Translations under genes and position numbers: made by a program
Notes under the pieces: generated by a model
The model's input: the letters and a program-made list of their open reading frames with translations, nothing else
Told to the model about the DNA's origin: nothing
The model's database searches: none
In this document: positions 21,795 through 31,024 of the stretch, piece by piece
Numbering within the stretch: position 1 is the first letter of the stretch
Layout of the letters: each line of letters opens with the position of its first letter
Assembly (NCBI RefSeq): GCF_002994445.1
Contig: NZ_MRZJ01000004.1
Coordinates: forward strand, 186,001-250,000
Length of the DNA: 64,000 nucleotides
Origin: Staphylococcus simulans
GTDB lineage: Bacteria; Bacillota; Bacilli; Staphylococcales; Staphylococcaceae
Direction: 5' to 3'

Positions 21795-23600
21795 TTGGAA
21801 GCTTATCAAGAGAAAATCAAACGAAAATTATCTGTTGTGCCGTTTGAACCGGGTTGTTATTTGATGAAAGACCGCAATAATCAGGTCATCTATGTTGGGA
21901 AAGCAAAGCGTTTGCGCAATCGTTTGCGTTCGTATTTTACCGGTGCGCATGATGCCAAGACAACGCGTTTAGTCGGTGAGATTCGCAACTTTGAATTCAT
22001 TGTCACTGATAGTGAAACGGAGTCGCTGTTATTAGAGTTGAACTTAATCAAGCAATATCAGCCGCGTTATAATATTTTGTTAAAAGATGACAAAAGTTAT
22101 CCGTTTATCAAAATAACGAAAGAAAAGTATCCGCGCTTATTAGTAACAAGAACAGTCAAAAAAGGCACAGGCAAATATTTTGGTCCGTATCCGAATGCTT
22201 TCTCAGCTGTGGAAACGAAAAAGCTGTTAGATCGCATTTATCCATTTAGAAAATGCGACAAAATGCCGGATAAATTGTGTTTGTATTATCATATCGGCCA
22301 ATGCTTAGGTCCTTGTGTCTATGATGTAGATGAGCAGCAATATGCTCAAATGATTCAAGAGGTTTCTGAGTTCTTGAACGGTGAAGACAAAACGATTATC
22401 AAAAGCTTAGAAGCACGAATGGAATCTGCGAGTGAAAATCTAGATTTCGAACAAGCGAAAGAATATCGTGATTTGATTCAGCATATTCATAATCTCACGA
22501 AGAAACAAAATATCATGTCTACAGATAATACAGCACGTGATGTATTCGGCTACAGCGTGGCTAAAGGCTGGATGTGTGTTCAAGTATTCTTCGTCAGAAA
22601 CGGTAATATGATTCAGCGTGATACAACGATGATTCCGCTCCAACAAACAGAAGAAGAGGAATTCTATACGTTTATCGGACAATTCTATCGCTTGAATCAG
22701 CATTTATTGCCGAAAGAAGTGCATATCCCGAAAAACCTTGATTCTAAAATCATTCAATCTGTTGTCGATACGAAAATTGTACAGCCGGTCAGAGGGCAAA
22801 AGAAAGATTTAGTAGAAATGGCGAATCATAATGCGGAAATTTCGCTGCAAAACAAATTCGAATTGATTGCACGAGATGAATCCAGAACGATTAAAGCTAT
22901 CGAAGAGTTGGGCGAATGCATGGGTATTCAGACACCGATTCGTATTGAGGCTTTCGACAACTCTAACATTCAAGGTGTAGATGCTGTGTCTGCCATGGTC
23001 ACTTTTGTGGACGGCAAACCTGATAAAAAGGGCTATCGCAAATACAAAATCAAAACCGTGGATGGACCGGATGATTATAAATCAATGCAAGAAGTGATCC
23101 GCAGACGTTACACACGTGTACTAAATGACGGATTGCCGCTGCCAGATTTGATTATTGTCGATGGCGGCAAAGGGCAAATGTCTGTTGCGCTGGATGTACT
23201 TGAAAATGAATTGGGATTAGATATTCCGGTTGCCGGACTGCGCAAAAACGACAAGCATAAAACATCTGAATTGATTTATGGTAAAAGTGCTGAAGTGGTG
23301 CCGATGAAAAAGAACAGTCAAGCCTTTTATCTGCTTCAAAGAATACAAGATGAAGTTCATCGCTTTGCGATTACGTTCCACAGACAAACCAGACAAAAGC
23401 ACGGCTTGACTTCTGTGTTGGATGATATAGAAGGCATCGGACCAAAACGCAAAACGAAGTTATTAAGAACATATGGTTCAGTGAAAAAAATGAAAGCAGC
23501 CAGTGTAGAGGATTTAAGAGAAATCGGCTTGCCGCAAAAGGTAGCTGAAAACTTGCTGGATGCATTGAATGAAGACAAAGAAGAGAACGAAAAGCGATAG
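21795..23600 (+). CDS. uvrC: UvrABC excinuclease subunit C
   Basis: 601 residues; makes both incisions in nucleotide excision repair. N-terminal GIY-YIG nuclease ([29 protein letters not shown], about 15-90), UvrB-interacting UVR motif (about 205-240, [12 protein letters not shown]), RNase H-like endonuclease domain (about 370-540, [32 protein letters not shown]) and a C-terminal helix-hairpin-helix ([18 protein letters not shown]). The start is a TTG at 21795 with AAAGGAGGATACA before it; an upstream in-frame extension has no ribosome site. Confidence 0.95.
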   Translation: MEAYQEKIKRKLSVVPFEPGCYLMKDRNNQVIYVGKAKRLRNRLRSYFTGAHDAKTTRLVGEIRNFEFIVTDSETESLLLELNLIKQYQPRYNILLKDDKSYPFIKITKEKYPRLLVTRTVKKGTGKYFGPYPNAFSAVETKKLLDRIYPFRKCDKMPDKLCLYYHIGQCLGPCVYDVDEQQYAQMIQEVSEFLNGEDKTIIKSLEARMESASENLDFEQAKEYRDLIQHIHNLTKKQNIMSTDNTARDVFGYSVAKGWMCVQVFFVRNGNMIQRDTTMIPLQQTEEEEFYTFIGQFYRLNQHLLPKEVHIPKNLDSKIIQSVVDTKIVQPVRGQKKDLVEMANHNAEISLQNKFELIARDESRTIKAIEELGECMGIQTPIRIEAFDNSNIQGVDAVSAMVTFVDGKPDKKGYRKYKIKTVDGPDDYKSMQEVIRRRYTRVLNDGLPLPDLIIVDGGKGQMSVALDVLENELGLDIPVAGLRKNDKHKTSELIYGKSAEVVPMKKNSQAFYLLQRIQDEVHRFAITFHRQTRQKHGLTSVLDDIEGIGPKRKTKLLRTYGSVKKMKAASVEDLREIGLPQKVAENLLDALNEDKEENEKR

Positions 23601-23640
23601 ATGGCTTAGGTTTAAACGACCAAAAGTGCTATCGCTTTTT
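23590..23640 (+). terminator. Terminator overlapping the end of uvrC
   Basis: AAAAGCGATAG, which includes the uvrC stop codon, pairs with CTATCGCTTTT followed by T's. Loop about 28 bases. Confidence 0.7.
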
Positions 23641-23697
23641 GGTTCATTTTTAAGTTGTTGTGCAAATGAATTAAAACGATTTTTGAAAAAATTACGA

Positions 23698-23712
23698 TGA
23701 GAATAATTCTCA
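23698..23712. promoter_or_regulatory. Fur-box-like palindrome upstream of sdhC
   Basis: TGAGAATAATTCTCA is a perfect 7-1-7 inverted repeat of the Fur-box class (consensus TGATAATNATTATCA; two mismatches). It lies about 25 bases upstream of a candidate extended -10 (TGTTACAAT, 23735-23743). Part of a 479-base gap between uvrC and sdhC. Confidence 0.65.
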
Positions 23713-23734
23713 TGCCCAAAAGGCGTTGAAAAAA

Positions 23735-23743
23735 TGTTACAAT
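23735..23743 (+). promoter_or_regulatory. Candidate sdhCAB or leader-RNA promoter -10
   Basis: TGTTACAAT, an extended -10 type element between the two Fur-box-like palindromes. No good -35 is evident. If used, transcription would begin near 23750, leaving a leader of about 330 bases before sdhC. Confidence 0.35.
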
Positions 23744-23776
23744 ATCGTTAACGAGATTTTATTTTTTTAGGAGTGT

Positions 23777-23791
23777 TTGTAACCGCTTTCT
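23777..23791 (+). promoter_or_regulatory. Catabolite-response (cre) site upstream of sdhC
   Basis: TTGTAACCGCTTTCT fits every fixed position of the relaxed cre consensus WTGNAANCGNWNNCW bound by CcpA. TCA-cycle genes are typical CcpA targets in staphylococci, so glucose repression of sdhCAB is expected. It lies just downstream of the candidate promoter, where CcpA binding would block elongation or initiation. Confidence 0.6.
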
Positions 23792-23794
23792 AAA

Positions 23795-23809
23795 TGAAAA
23801 TGATTCTCA
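23795..23809. promoter_or_regulatory. Second Fur-box-like site upstream of sdhC
   Basis: TGAAAATGATTCTCA, a 7-1-7 near-palindrome with two differences from the Fur consensus, four bases after the cre-like site. The remaining leader to 24079 has no other element I can name; a small minus-strand ORF there (23818-24006) has no ribosome site or recognisable product. Confidence 0.6.
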
Positions 23810-24079
23810 ATGCGTTTTCAACCAGAACTGTGAAGCATGACTTTGTCAGAAATCAGTTCAGCTTTTGCATCTAAGATAGGGGTCCATACATATATACAAT
23901 AGGCGCTGAGCTGCCATGCTGATTCTAAGTGTAATTCAACTGCCAGCAGGGCTGTTCGTTGGTTGTTGGGACAGGTCGAATTGAAAAAACGCAATTTTTT
24001 GAGCATTTAGAGTAAGGTGTATTTCATTTCTAAAAATAAAATCAATTAATATTATTTGTTTCACAGGGGGGACTTCCTT

Positions 24080-24694
24080 TTGGGTTATACTAAGAATCAA
24101 TTTTATTTACGACGCATTCACTCGTTACTAGGGGTTATTCCGATCGGTGCATTCTTACTTGTGCATTTGACTGTTAACCACCAAGCGACTAAAGGAGCAG
24201 GAGCTTTCAACCAAGCAGCTGGATTCATGGAATCATTACCATTCTTGCTTGCATTAGAGATTCTCTTAATTTATCTTCCAATCCTTTATCATGCGTTATA
24301 CGGTATTCACATTGCATTTACGGCTAAAGAGAACATCGGCCATTATTCATGGTTTAGAAACTGGATGTTCTTCTTCCAACGCGTTACAGGTGTTTTAGCA
24401 TTTATATTCATTGCCATTCACTTCTACCAAACAAAAGTAGAAATGTGGTTAGGTCATAAAGAATTAGGATTCGATATGATGCAAGATTACTTAAGCAATC
24501 CATTCTGGTTAATCTTCTATTTAGTATTAACTGTTGCGGTTGTATTCCACTTTGCGAATGGTTTATGGTCATTCCTAGTAACTTGGGGTGTCTTGCAATC
24601 AGCTAAATCACAACGCATTTTCACATGGGTATCATTAGTAGTATTCCTTATTGTTTCTTACATCGGTGTTTCAGCAATTTTAGCATTCGTTTAA
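24080..24694 (+). CDS. sdhC: Succinate dehydrogenase cytochrome b558 subunit
   Basis: 204 residues, five membrane segments, of the Bacillus-type di-haem SdhC. It anchors SdhAB and passes electrons to menaquinone. Haem-ligand histidines are expected in RRIHSLLGVIPIG, LVHLTVNHQATKG, YHALYGIHIAF, FIAIHFYQT and VVFHFANGLWSF, all with His in the segments. Start TTG 24080 is preceded by CAGGGGGGACTTCC; the longer frame from 24056 would put the ribosome site inside the gene. Confidence 0.92.
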   Translation: MGYTKNQFYLRRIHSLLGVIPIGAFLLVHLTVNHQATKGAGAFNQAAGFMESLPFLLALEILLIYLPILYHALYGIHIAFTAKENIGHYSWFRNWMFFFQRVTGVLAFIFIAIHFYQTKVEMWLGHKELGFDMMQDYLSNPFWLIFYLVLTVAVVFHFANGLWSFLVTWGVLQSAKSQRIFTWVSLVVFLIVSYIGVSAILAFV

Positions 24695-24748
24695 GAACAC
24701 ATAGAATCAGCGTAAATAAAGGTTATATTTTCAGGGAGTGACATTTAT

Positions 24749-26542
24749 ATGGCAGAGAAAAAAGTTATTGTTGTCGGTGGAGGACTAGCCGGTCTGATGA
24801 CAACAATTAAAATAGCAGAACAAGGTGTACATGTTGATTTATTCTCAGTAGTACCCGTAAAACGTTCGCACTCTGTGTGTGCGCAAGGGGGTATTAACGG
24901 AGCGGTTAATACAAAAGGTGAAGGCGACTCAACTTGGATTCACTTTGACGATACAGTATACGGTGGGGACTTCTTAGCCAACCAACCACCTGTTAAAGCA
25001 ATGGCTGAAGCAGCACCGAAAATCATTCACTTGCTTGACCGTATGGGTGTAATGTTCAACAGAACACCTGAAGGTTTGCTTGACTTCCGTCGTTTCGGCG
25101 GTACATTGTACCACAGAACAGCGTTCGCAGGTGCAACAACTGGTCAGCAATTACTTTATGCATTAGATGAGCAAGTGCGTAAGTTCGAAGTAGACGGACT
25201 TGTGACAAAATATGAAGGTTGGGAATTCTTAGGTGTTGTTAAAGACGAAGATAACTCAGCGCGCGGTATTGTAGCACAAAACTTAGTAGATGCTAAGATT
25301 GATGCATTCCGTTCTGACGCAGTTGTTATGGCAACTGGCGGTCCTGGTATTATCTTCGGTAAAACAACGAACTCAATGATTAACACAGGTTCAGCAGCAT
25401 CTATCGTTTACCAACAAGGTGCGGTATATGCGAATGGTGAATTTATCCAAATCCACCCGACAGCGATTCCTGGTGACGACAAATTACGTTTAATGAGTGA
25501 ATCAGCACGTGGTGAAGGCGGCCGTATTTGGACATATAAAGACGGTAAACCTTGGTATTTCTTAGAAGAAAAATATCCAGATTACGGTAACTTAGTACCG
25601 CGTGATATCGCAACGCGTGAAATCTTTGATGTGTGTGTGAACCAAAAATTAGGTATCAATGGTGAAAACATGGTATACCTTGACTTATCACACAAAGATC
25701 CACATGAATTAGACGTTAAACTTGGCGGTATCATTGAAATCTATGAAAAATTCACAGGCGATGACCCTCGTAAAGTTCCAATGAAGATCTTCCCTGCAGT
25801 CCACTATTCAATGGGCGGAATTTACGTAGACTATGATCAAATGACAACAATCAAAGGTTTATTCGCAGCAGGTGAATGTGACTTCTCACAACACGGCGGT
25901 AACCGTTTAGGTGCCAACTCATTGTTATCTGCGATTTACGGCGGTACAGTAGCTGGACCGAACGCTGTGAAATACATTGATAATATCGAAAAATCATATA
26001 CTGAATTAGACGATAGCTTATATCAAGACCTTATTGATAAAGAACAAAAACGTTTCGATGATTTATTGACTATGAAAGGTACAGAAAATGCCTTCAAACT
26101 TCACCGCGAATTAGGTGAAGTGATGACGAAAAACGTAACAGTTGTTCGTGACAATAAAAAATTACTTGAAACTGATGAAAAAATTCTTGAGTTAATGCGA
26201 CGTTACCAAGACATTGACATGGAAGATACACAAACTTGGAGTAACCAAGCTGTATTCTTCACACGCCAATTATGGAATATGTTAGTGTTAGCACGTGTTA
26301 TCACTATCGGTGCTTATAACCGTAACGAATCACGCGGTGCGCACTACAAACCTGAATTCCCTGACCGTAACGACGATGAGTGGTTGAAAACAACTAAAGC
26401 GTTTTACGAAGGTATCGACAATCCGCCAAGATTCGAATACGAAGATGTGGATATCAGCTTGATTCCTCCACGTAAACGTGACTACTCAAGCAAATCTAAG
26501 GCTAGTAAAGATACTAGCAAGGAAGAAGGGAGCAAATCATAA
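24749..26542 (+). CDS. sdhA: Succinate dehydrogenase flavoprotein subunit
   Basis: 597 residues; oxidises succinate to fumarate with covalent FAD. N-terminal FAD-binding motif VIVVGGGLAGLMTTIKIAE, the flavinylation site region VKRSHSVCAQGGINGA, catalytic region SESARGEGGRIW, and HYSMGGIYVD and GGNRLGANSLL for FAD and substrate. It ends in a Lys/Ser-rich tail (SSKSKASKDTSKEEGSKS) that looks unstructured. Stop and sdhB start share one base. Confidence 0.97.
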   Translation: MAEKKVIVVGGGLAGLMTTIKIAEQGVHVDLFSVVPVKRSHSVCAQGGINGAVNTKGEGDSTWIHFDDTVYGGDFLANQPPVKAMAEAAPKIIHLLDRMGVMFNRTPEGLLDFRRFGGTLYHRTAFAGATTGQQLLYALDEQVRKFEVDGLVTKYEGWEFLGVVKDEDNSARGIVAQNLVDAKIDAFRSDAVVMATGGPGIIFGKTTNSMINTGSAASIVYQQGAVYANGEFIQIHPTAIPGDDKLRLMSESARGEGGRIWTYKDGKPWYFLEEKYPDYGNLVPRDIATREIFDVCVNQKLGINGENMVYLDLSHKDPHELDVKLGGIIEIYEKFTGDDPRKVPMKIFPAVHYSMGGIYVDYDQMTTIKGLFAAGECDFSQHGGNRLGANSLLSAIYGGTVAGPNAVKYIDNIEKSYTELDDSLYQDLIDKEQKRFDDLLTMKGTENAFKLHRELGEVMTKNVTVVRDNKKLLETDEKILELMRRYQDIDMEDTQTWSNQAVFFTRQLWNMLVLARVITIGAYNRNESRGAHYKPEFPDRNDDEWLKTTKAFYEGIDNPPRFEYEDVDISLIPPRKRDYSSKSKASKDTSKEEGSKS

Positions 26543-27351
26543 TGGCAGAAGAAGTTAAAGATGAAGCGGTTCAACAACCGACTCAAAATAGTTCTAAAAC
26601 CGTAACTTTGATCATTAAACGACAAGATAATGCGGACTCACAGCCATATGAAGAGAAATTCGAAGTTCCTTATCGTGAGAATTTAAACGTTATTGCATGT
26701 CTGATGGAAATCAGACGTAATCCATATAACACTAAAGGGGAAAAAGTAGCACCTGTAACTTGGGACATGAACTGTCTTGAAGAAGTGTGCGGTGCTTGTT
26801 CAATGGTTATCAACGGTCATGCGCGTCAAGCATGTTCAGCAATTGTAGACCAATTAGAACAACCGATTCGTTTAGAACCAATGAGCACATTCCCAATCGT
26901 ACGTGACTTGCAAGTTGACCGTTCTCGTATGTTCGACAACTTGAAACGTATGAAAGCATGGGTACCAATCGATGGTACGTATGACTTAGGTCCTGGACCG
27001 CGTATGCCTGAGAAAAAACGTCAAACAGCATACGAATTATCTAAATGTATGACTTGCGGTGTATGTTTAGAAGTTTGTCCTAACGTGACAAGCAAAAATG
27101 ACTTCGTAGGTGCACAAGCGATTTCACAAGTTCGCTTATTCAACTTGCATCCAACAGGTTCAATGACTAAAGACGAACGCTTAGACGCTTTAATGGGCGG
27201 CGGCGGACTGCAAGAATGCGGTAACTCTCAAAACTGTGTGAATGCTTGTCCTAAAGGTATTCCTTTAACAACTTCAATCGCAGCATTAAATAGAGAAACT
27301 TCATTCTACATGTTCAAATCATTCTTTGGTTCAGACCATCAAGTACATTAA
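26542..27351 (+). CDS. sdhB: Succinate dehydrogenase iron-sulphur subunit
   Basis: 269 residues carrying the three clusters that relay electrons from FAD to quinone. Cysteine groups: CLEEVCGACSMVING for the [2Fe-2S], CMTCGVCLEVCPN and CGNSQNCVNACPKG for the 4Fe and 3Fe clusters. The N-terminus is extended with a Gln/Asn/Asp-rich stretch. It is translationally coupled to sdhA (TAATG overlap) and followed by a perfect terminator. Confidence 0.97.
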   Translation: MAEEVKDEAVQQPTQNSSKTVTLIIKRQDNADSQPYEEKFEVPYRENLNVIACLMEIRRNPYNTKGEKVAPVTWDMNCLEEVCGACSMVINGHARQACSAIVDQLEQPIRLEPMSTFPIVRDLQVDRSRMFDNLKRMKAWVPIDGTYDLGPGPRMPEKKRQTAYELSKCMTCGVCLEVCPNVTSKNDFVGAQAISQVRLFNLHPTGSMTKDERLDALMGGGGLQECGNSQNCVNACPKGIPLTTSIAALNRETSFYMFKSFFGSDHQVH

Positions 27352-27366
27352 TTTGAATATTAATTT

Positions 27367-27397
27367 CGGAGACAGGAGAGCTACCTGTCTCCTTTTT
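27367..27397 (+). terminator. Terminator after sdhB
   Basis: Perfect 9-base stem GGAGACAGG / CCTGTCTCC, 7-base loop, T run. Ends the sdhCAB operon. Confidence 0.88.
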
Positions 27398-27421
27398 CTA
27401 TTTATGAAAGGAGTTCATGAT

Positions 27422-27940
27422 ATGTTTATCAGGCCAGAACAACCAGGTGACTATAAAAGTGTCGAGCAAGTAGTCGAAAGTGCTTTTCGCAATGCAGAGA
27501 TGAGTGATCATACAGAACATCTATTAGTTCGTAATTTAAGACACACAGATGCTTATTTACCTTTATTGTCGTTGATTGCACAAAATCATCAAGGCGACAT
27601 CATCGGACATGTGATGTTATCAAAAATCACAATAGGGGATGGAGAACCATCACTTGCACTGGCACCTATCAGTGTCTTGCCGAATTATCAAGGAAAAGGT
27701 GTAGGAACACAACTGATGCAAGAGAGTATTGCAAAAGCAAAAGCAGAAGGGTATCGTTCTATCATTGTATTAGGAGCGCCTGAATTTTATTTAAGATTTG
27801 ATTTTGAAAAAGCAATTGAATGGCAAATTACTGCACCGTTTGAAGGCGCAGAACCCTACTTGTTGGCGCTAGAATTAGTTGAAGGTGCATTAGATAATGT
27901 GCGCGGTGAAGTGCATTATTCAAAAGCATTCAACTTATAA
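27422..27940 (+). CDS. GNAT N-acetyltransferase (predicted)
   Basis: 172 residues. GNAT fold with the acetyl-CoA loop in LPNYQGKGVGTQLMQESIAKAKAEG (Q/RxxGxG/A). The N-terminus IRPEQPGDYKSVEQVVESAF and the late RFDFEKAIEWQITAPFEG are typical of the YhbS-like subgroup. The substrate is not predictable. GAAAGGAGTTCATGAT precedes ATG 27422; the longer frame would begin inside sdhB. It sits between the sdh terminator and murI. Confidence 0.82.
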   Translation: MFIRPEQPGDYKSVEQVVESAFRNAEMSDHTEHLLVRNLRHTDAYLPLLSLIAQNHQGDIIGHVMLSKITIGDGEPSLALAPISVLPNYQGKGVGTQLMQESIAKAKAEGYRSIIVLGAPEFYLRFDFEKAIEWQITAPFEGAEPYLLALELVEGALDNVRGEVHYSKAFNL

Positions 27941-28032
27941 ATCACAATTATACAGTTAACCATTCATGCATTGGAATTCCTGATTATGCTAAAATATAGT
28001 TTAAGAATGTTTTTCGTAAGGATGAAGAAGAC

Positions 28033-28833
28033 ATGAATCAACCAATTGGTGTAATTGACTCAGGAGTCGGCGGCCTCACTGTAGCAAAAGAAATTATTAG
28101 ACAGCTGCCAAATGAAACAATTTATTACTTAGGCGACAGTGCCAGATGTCCTTATGGACCAAGAGACGGCGAGCAAGTGTGCGAATTCACTGTACAGCTT
28201 GCACAAAAGCTGATGGAATACGATATTAAAATGCTGGTAATTGCATGCAATACAGCAACAGCTGTGGCATTAGACACATTAAAGGCGATGTTGCCGATAC
28301 CGGTTATCGGTGTTATTGAACCAGGTTCTCGTACTGCCATCATGACGACACAAAATAATAAAGTCATGGTACTAGGTACAGAAGGTACAATTAAATCCGA
28401 AGCGTATACGAAACATATACAAGCGATTAACCCTAATGTTGATGTGACAGGTGTTGCGTGTCCGGATTTTGTTCCTTTGGTGGAACAAATGCGTTATCAC
28501 GATCCAGTAGCAACTAATATCGTGATTCATCAAACTTTAAAGGCATATAGAAATAATGAAGCCGATACGGTTATTTTAGGGTGTACGCACTATCCATTAT
28601 TATTCCAGCCGATATTTGATTATTTCGGCGGTAATAAAACTGTGATATCATCAGGTTTAGAAACTGCGCGTGAAGTGAGTGCTTTATTAACATTCAGTCA
28701 TGAACATGCGCATTATACGCCGTATCCAAAGCATCGCTTCTTTGCGACAGGTGATGCACAGCATATTCAATATATTATTGGACAATGGCTGAAAATCGAC
28801 GACGTAGAAGTAACGCAAGTGAAAGTGGATTAG
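28033..28833 (+). CDS. murI: Glutamate racemase
   Basis: 266 residues; interconverts L- and D-glutamate, giving D-Glu for peptidoglycan. Catalytic cysteines lie in [13 protein letters not shown] (about residue 72) and [11 protein letters not shown] (about 184); the start has [17 protein letters not shown]. The two-Cys pattern and the DSGVGG N-terminus make the assignment firm. GTAAGGATGAAGAAGAC precedes the ATG. It is 15 bases upstream of rdgB, with metallophosphoesterase overlapping next, one operon. Confidence 0.96.
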   Translation: MNQPIGVIDSGVGGLTVAKEIIRQLPNETIYYLGDSARCPYGPRDGEQVCEFTVQLAQKLMEYDIKMLVIACNTATAVALDTLKAMLPIPVIGVIEPGSRTAIMTTQNNKVMVLGTEGTIKSEAYTKHIQAINPNVDVTGVACPDFVPLVEQMRYHDPVATNIVIHQTLKAYRNNEADTVILGCTHYPLLFQPIFDYFGGNKTVISSGLETAREVSALLTFSHEHAHYTPYPKHRFFATGDAQHIQYIIGQWLKIDDVEVTQVKVD

Positions 28834-28848
28834 TATGAGGTGAAAGAC

Positions 28849-29436
28849 ATGGAAGATTTAGTAATCGCAACAAACAACAAAGGCAAAATCAATGACTTTA
28901 AAGTCATATTCCCTGAATACAATGTAATTGGTATCAGTGAATTAATTGAAGGCTTTGATGTCGAGGAAACAGGAACAACATTTGAAGAAAATGCTAAATT
29001 AAAATCTGAAGCAGCCGCAAAGGCATTGGGCAAGCGCGTCATCGCAGATGACAGCGGATTAACAGTAGATGCATTAAACGGCGAACCAGGTATTTATTCT
29101 GCACGCTATGCGGGTACAGATAAAGACGATGAAGCAAATATAGAAAAATTATTAGAGAAATTAAAAGGCAATGATCGCCATCGTACTGCAGAGTTTGTGT
29201 GCGTAATCAGTATGAGTGCACCGGGTGAAGAGACAGTCACATTCAAAGGTACTGTCAGCGGTGTAATTACGATGGAAAAATTAGGAGAGCATGGATTCGG
29301 TTATGATCCGATTTTCTATGTGCCGCGCATGCATAAAACAATGGCACAATTGACTGATAAAGAAAAAGGAGAAATCAGCCATAGACGCCAAGCTATTGAT
29401 AAATTAAAAAATTACTTAAAGGGTGAACACATTTGA
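28849..29436 (+). CDS. rdgB: XTP/dITP pyrophosphatase (RdgB/HAM1)
   Basis: 195 residues; hydrolyses non-canonical purine nucleoside triphosphates such as dITP and XTP to monophosphates, keeping them out of DNA and RNA. Motifs: VIATNNKGKINDF at the start, VIADDSGLTVDAL (catalytic Asp) and GFGYDPIFYVP near 150, with SHRRQAIDKL at the end. ATG 28849 has TGAGGTGAAAGAC before it; an in-frame GTG at 28840 lies inside that site. Overlaps the next gene by four bases. Confidence 0.95.
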   Translation: MEDLVIATNNKGKINDFKVIFPEYNVIGISELIEGFDVEETGTTFEENAKLKSEAAAKALGKRVIADDSGLTVDALNGEPGIYSARYAGTDKDDEANIEKLLEKLKGNDRHRTAEFVCVISMSAPGEETVTFKGTVSGVITMEKLGEHGFGYDPIFYVPRMHKTMAQLTDKEKGEISHRRQAIDKLKNYLKGEHI

Positions 29437-29948
29437 GACGTTGGATTATTGTAAGCGACAATCATTCAGAATCTGGCATTTTGTTTGAAATCTTTAATCA
29501 TTACGACCAAGTTGATGTTGCATTGCATTTAGGGGATTCAGAATTCCAATATGATGATACTGAATTAAGTTTGTATCGCAGAGTAAAAGGCAATTGCGAC
29601 TTTTATCCGGAATTTCCTAATGAAGAAGTAGTGACAGATGAAGGTGTACGTGCTTTCTATACTCATGGTCACCTTTATGCGGTGAATACGACACGACAAA
29701 AGCTGGCTGAACAAGCGAAAGCACATGAATGCCAATTGGCATTTTATGGCCATACGCATATAGCACGCTATGAAGAAATTGCGGGGGTACATGTCATTAA
29801 CCCTGGCAGTATTTCACAATCAAGAAGTGCGACAGAAGAAACTTATGCGGAATTATTAATAGAAGATGATCACCAGCATGCGACATTAAACTTCAGAAAC
29901 AGAAATCATGAAGTGATTGAAACAGTTGAATTTACATTAGCGTCCTAA
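29433..29948 (+). CDS. Metallophosphoesterase, YfcE/MJ0936 family
   Basis: 171 residues. The calcineurin-like motifs are visible: IIVSDNHSE (D-x-H), LHLGDSEF, VKGNCDF (GNCD), FYTHGHLYAVN and FYGHTHIARYEEIAGVHVINPGS. This family includes small metal-dependent phosphodiesterases of undetermined physiological substrate. The start is TTG 29433, overlapping the rdgB stop in TTGA, indicating coupling. Together murI-rdgB and this gene form a conserved staphylococcal set. Confidence 0.88.
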   Translation: MRRWIIVSDNHSESGILFEIFNHYDQVDVALHLGDSEFQYDDTELSLYRRVKGNCDFYPEFPNEEVVTDEGVRAFYTHGHLYAVNTTRQKLAEQAKAHECQLAFYGHTHIARYEEIAGVHVINPGSISQSRSATEETYAELLIEDDHQHATLNFRNRNHEVIETVEFTLAS

Positions 29949-29968
29949 GTAAAAAATAAGTTCATAAC

Positions 29969-30011
29969 AAAAGCCGATGGCAGAAAATAGTTTCTGTTCA
30001 TCGGCTTTCTC
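29969..30011. terminator. Terminator between convergent phosphoesterase and VOC genes
   Basis: Stem AAAGCCGATG / CATCGGCTTT with a loop of about 19 bases that can itself pair (CAGAAA/TTTCTG). Located between convergent genes. Confidence 0.75.
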
Positions 30012-30012
30012 T

Positions 30013-30387
30013 TTAGACTTGTTTCACTGCGAAATAATTATTTTCTTCATCAGCAAAATTGAAGACTCTGCCTTGCGGCATTTCAACTAATTCACCAACA
30101 GTGATATCTTTGTTTTTTAATGTTTGATATAAATCATCAATTGCGTCTGTCGCAAACATCAATGACGGTGTTTCTGTACTGATACCTAAATCTAAAGCTT
30201 GAATCTTTTGTTTGTTGTGGAGGACTATTCCAGTTTGTGCATCATTTGAAGGTCGTAATACGATGGTACGCAGGCCATGGTCTTCTGTATCTGATGTTAC
30301 GACAAAATCTAACTTCTCTGTCCAAAATGCTTTAGCAGTTTCTTGATCATTTACATATAACATGACTTCATCTAGTTTTTGAATCAT
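30013..30387 (-). CDS. VOC (glyoxalase/bleomycin-resistance fold) protein
   Basis: 124 residues, one VOC domain with two beta-alpha-beta-beta-beta units: KLDEVMLYVNDQETAKAFWTEKLDF at the start and TPSLMFATDAIDDLYQTLKN in the second half. Such proteins are metal-dependent lyases or binding proteins; the substrate is unknown. AGAGGTGGAAAA precedes the ATG. Transcribed toward the previous operon. Confidence 0.78.
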   Translation of the reverse strand: MIQKLDEVMLYVNDQETAKAFWTEKLDFVVTSDTEDHGLRTIVLRPSNDAQTGIVLHNKQKIQALDLGISTETPSLMFATDAIDDLYQTLKNKDITVGELVEMPQGRVFNFADEENNYFAVKQV

Positions 30388-30512
30388 TTTTCCACCTCTA
30401 TCGAAATAATTAATAAAACTCTTATCATAATGCCCGCTTAAAAGTTGTTTAAAACCTCAAATAAAAGGTATGATTATAAAGCAGTACTCTAAACATGAAA
30501 AGGGGAATTATA

Positions 30513-30962
30513 ATGACTCAATTATATCCATATTTAGCATTTGAAAATACGAAAGAAGCTTTAAAATATTATGAAGAAGTATTCGGCGCAACGGATATTA
30601 ATCGTTTGCCAGTAGATCCATCTCAAGCAGAAGGTTTCGGTGTAAGTAAAGAAGAAGCACCAGATAAAACAATGCATTCAGAATTCACAATCGCAGGCGT
30701 TACATTATTTGCATCAGATGCATTCGGCAAAGATGTTAAAATCAACGAAGGTATTTCATTATTAATTGACTACGATATCAATGATGAAGCAGACTCAAAA
30801 CGTGTTGAAGATTTATACAATAAAGTTAAAGACAGCGACACAGTTGATGTGGATATGCCTTTAGAAGAACAATTCTGGGGCGGTAAAATGGGTTCGTTTA
30901 CTGACAAATATAATGTACGCTGGATGTTACATGGACAAGACCATTCTAAACAACAAGGCTAA
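30513..30962 (+). CDS. VOC family protein, PhnB/YjdN-like
   Basis: 149 residues starting MTQLYPYLAFENTKEALKYYEEVFGA, characteristic of the PhnB/YjdN branch (3-demethylubiquinone methyltransferase-like glyoxalase fold). Later motifs DKTMHSEFTIAGVTLFASDAFG and EEQFWGGKMGSFTDKYNVRWML. Function unknown; no metal-binding set can be assigned with certainty. AAAGGGGAATTATA precedes ATG 30513. Monocistronic, with its own terminator. Confidence 0.8.
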   Translation: MTQLYPYLAFENTKEALKYYEEVFGATDINRLPVDPSQAEGFGVSKEEAPDKTMHSEFTIAGVTLFASDAFGKDVKINEGISLLIDYDINDEADSKRVEDLYNKVKDSDTVDVDMPLEEQFWGGKMGSFTDKYNVRWMLHGQDHSKQQG

Positions 30963-30971
30963 TGCATAAAG

Positions 30972-31006
30972 TAATGCACAGGAAAACTTTATTCCTGTGC
31001 ATTTTT
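30972..31006. terminator. Terminator after VOC gene
   Basis: Stem AATGCACAGGA / TCCTGTGCATT with T run, between convergent genes, probably bidirectional. Confidence 0.82.
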
Positions 31007-31024
31007 TAAATCTATTCACTAATC

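Noticed and set aside
23818..24006. 62-residue minus-strand ORF in the sdhC leader
   Set aside because: No ribosome site, no motif; the region is better explained as untranslated leader or small RNA.
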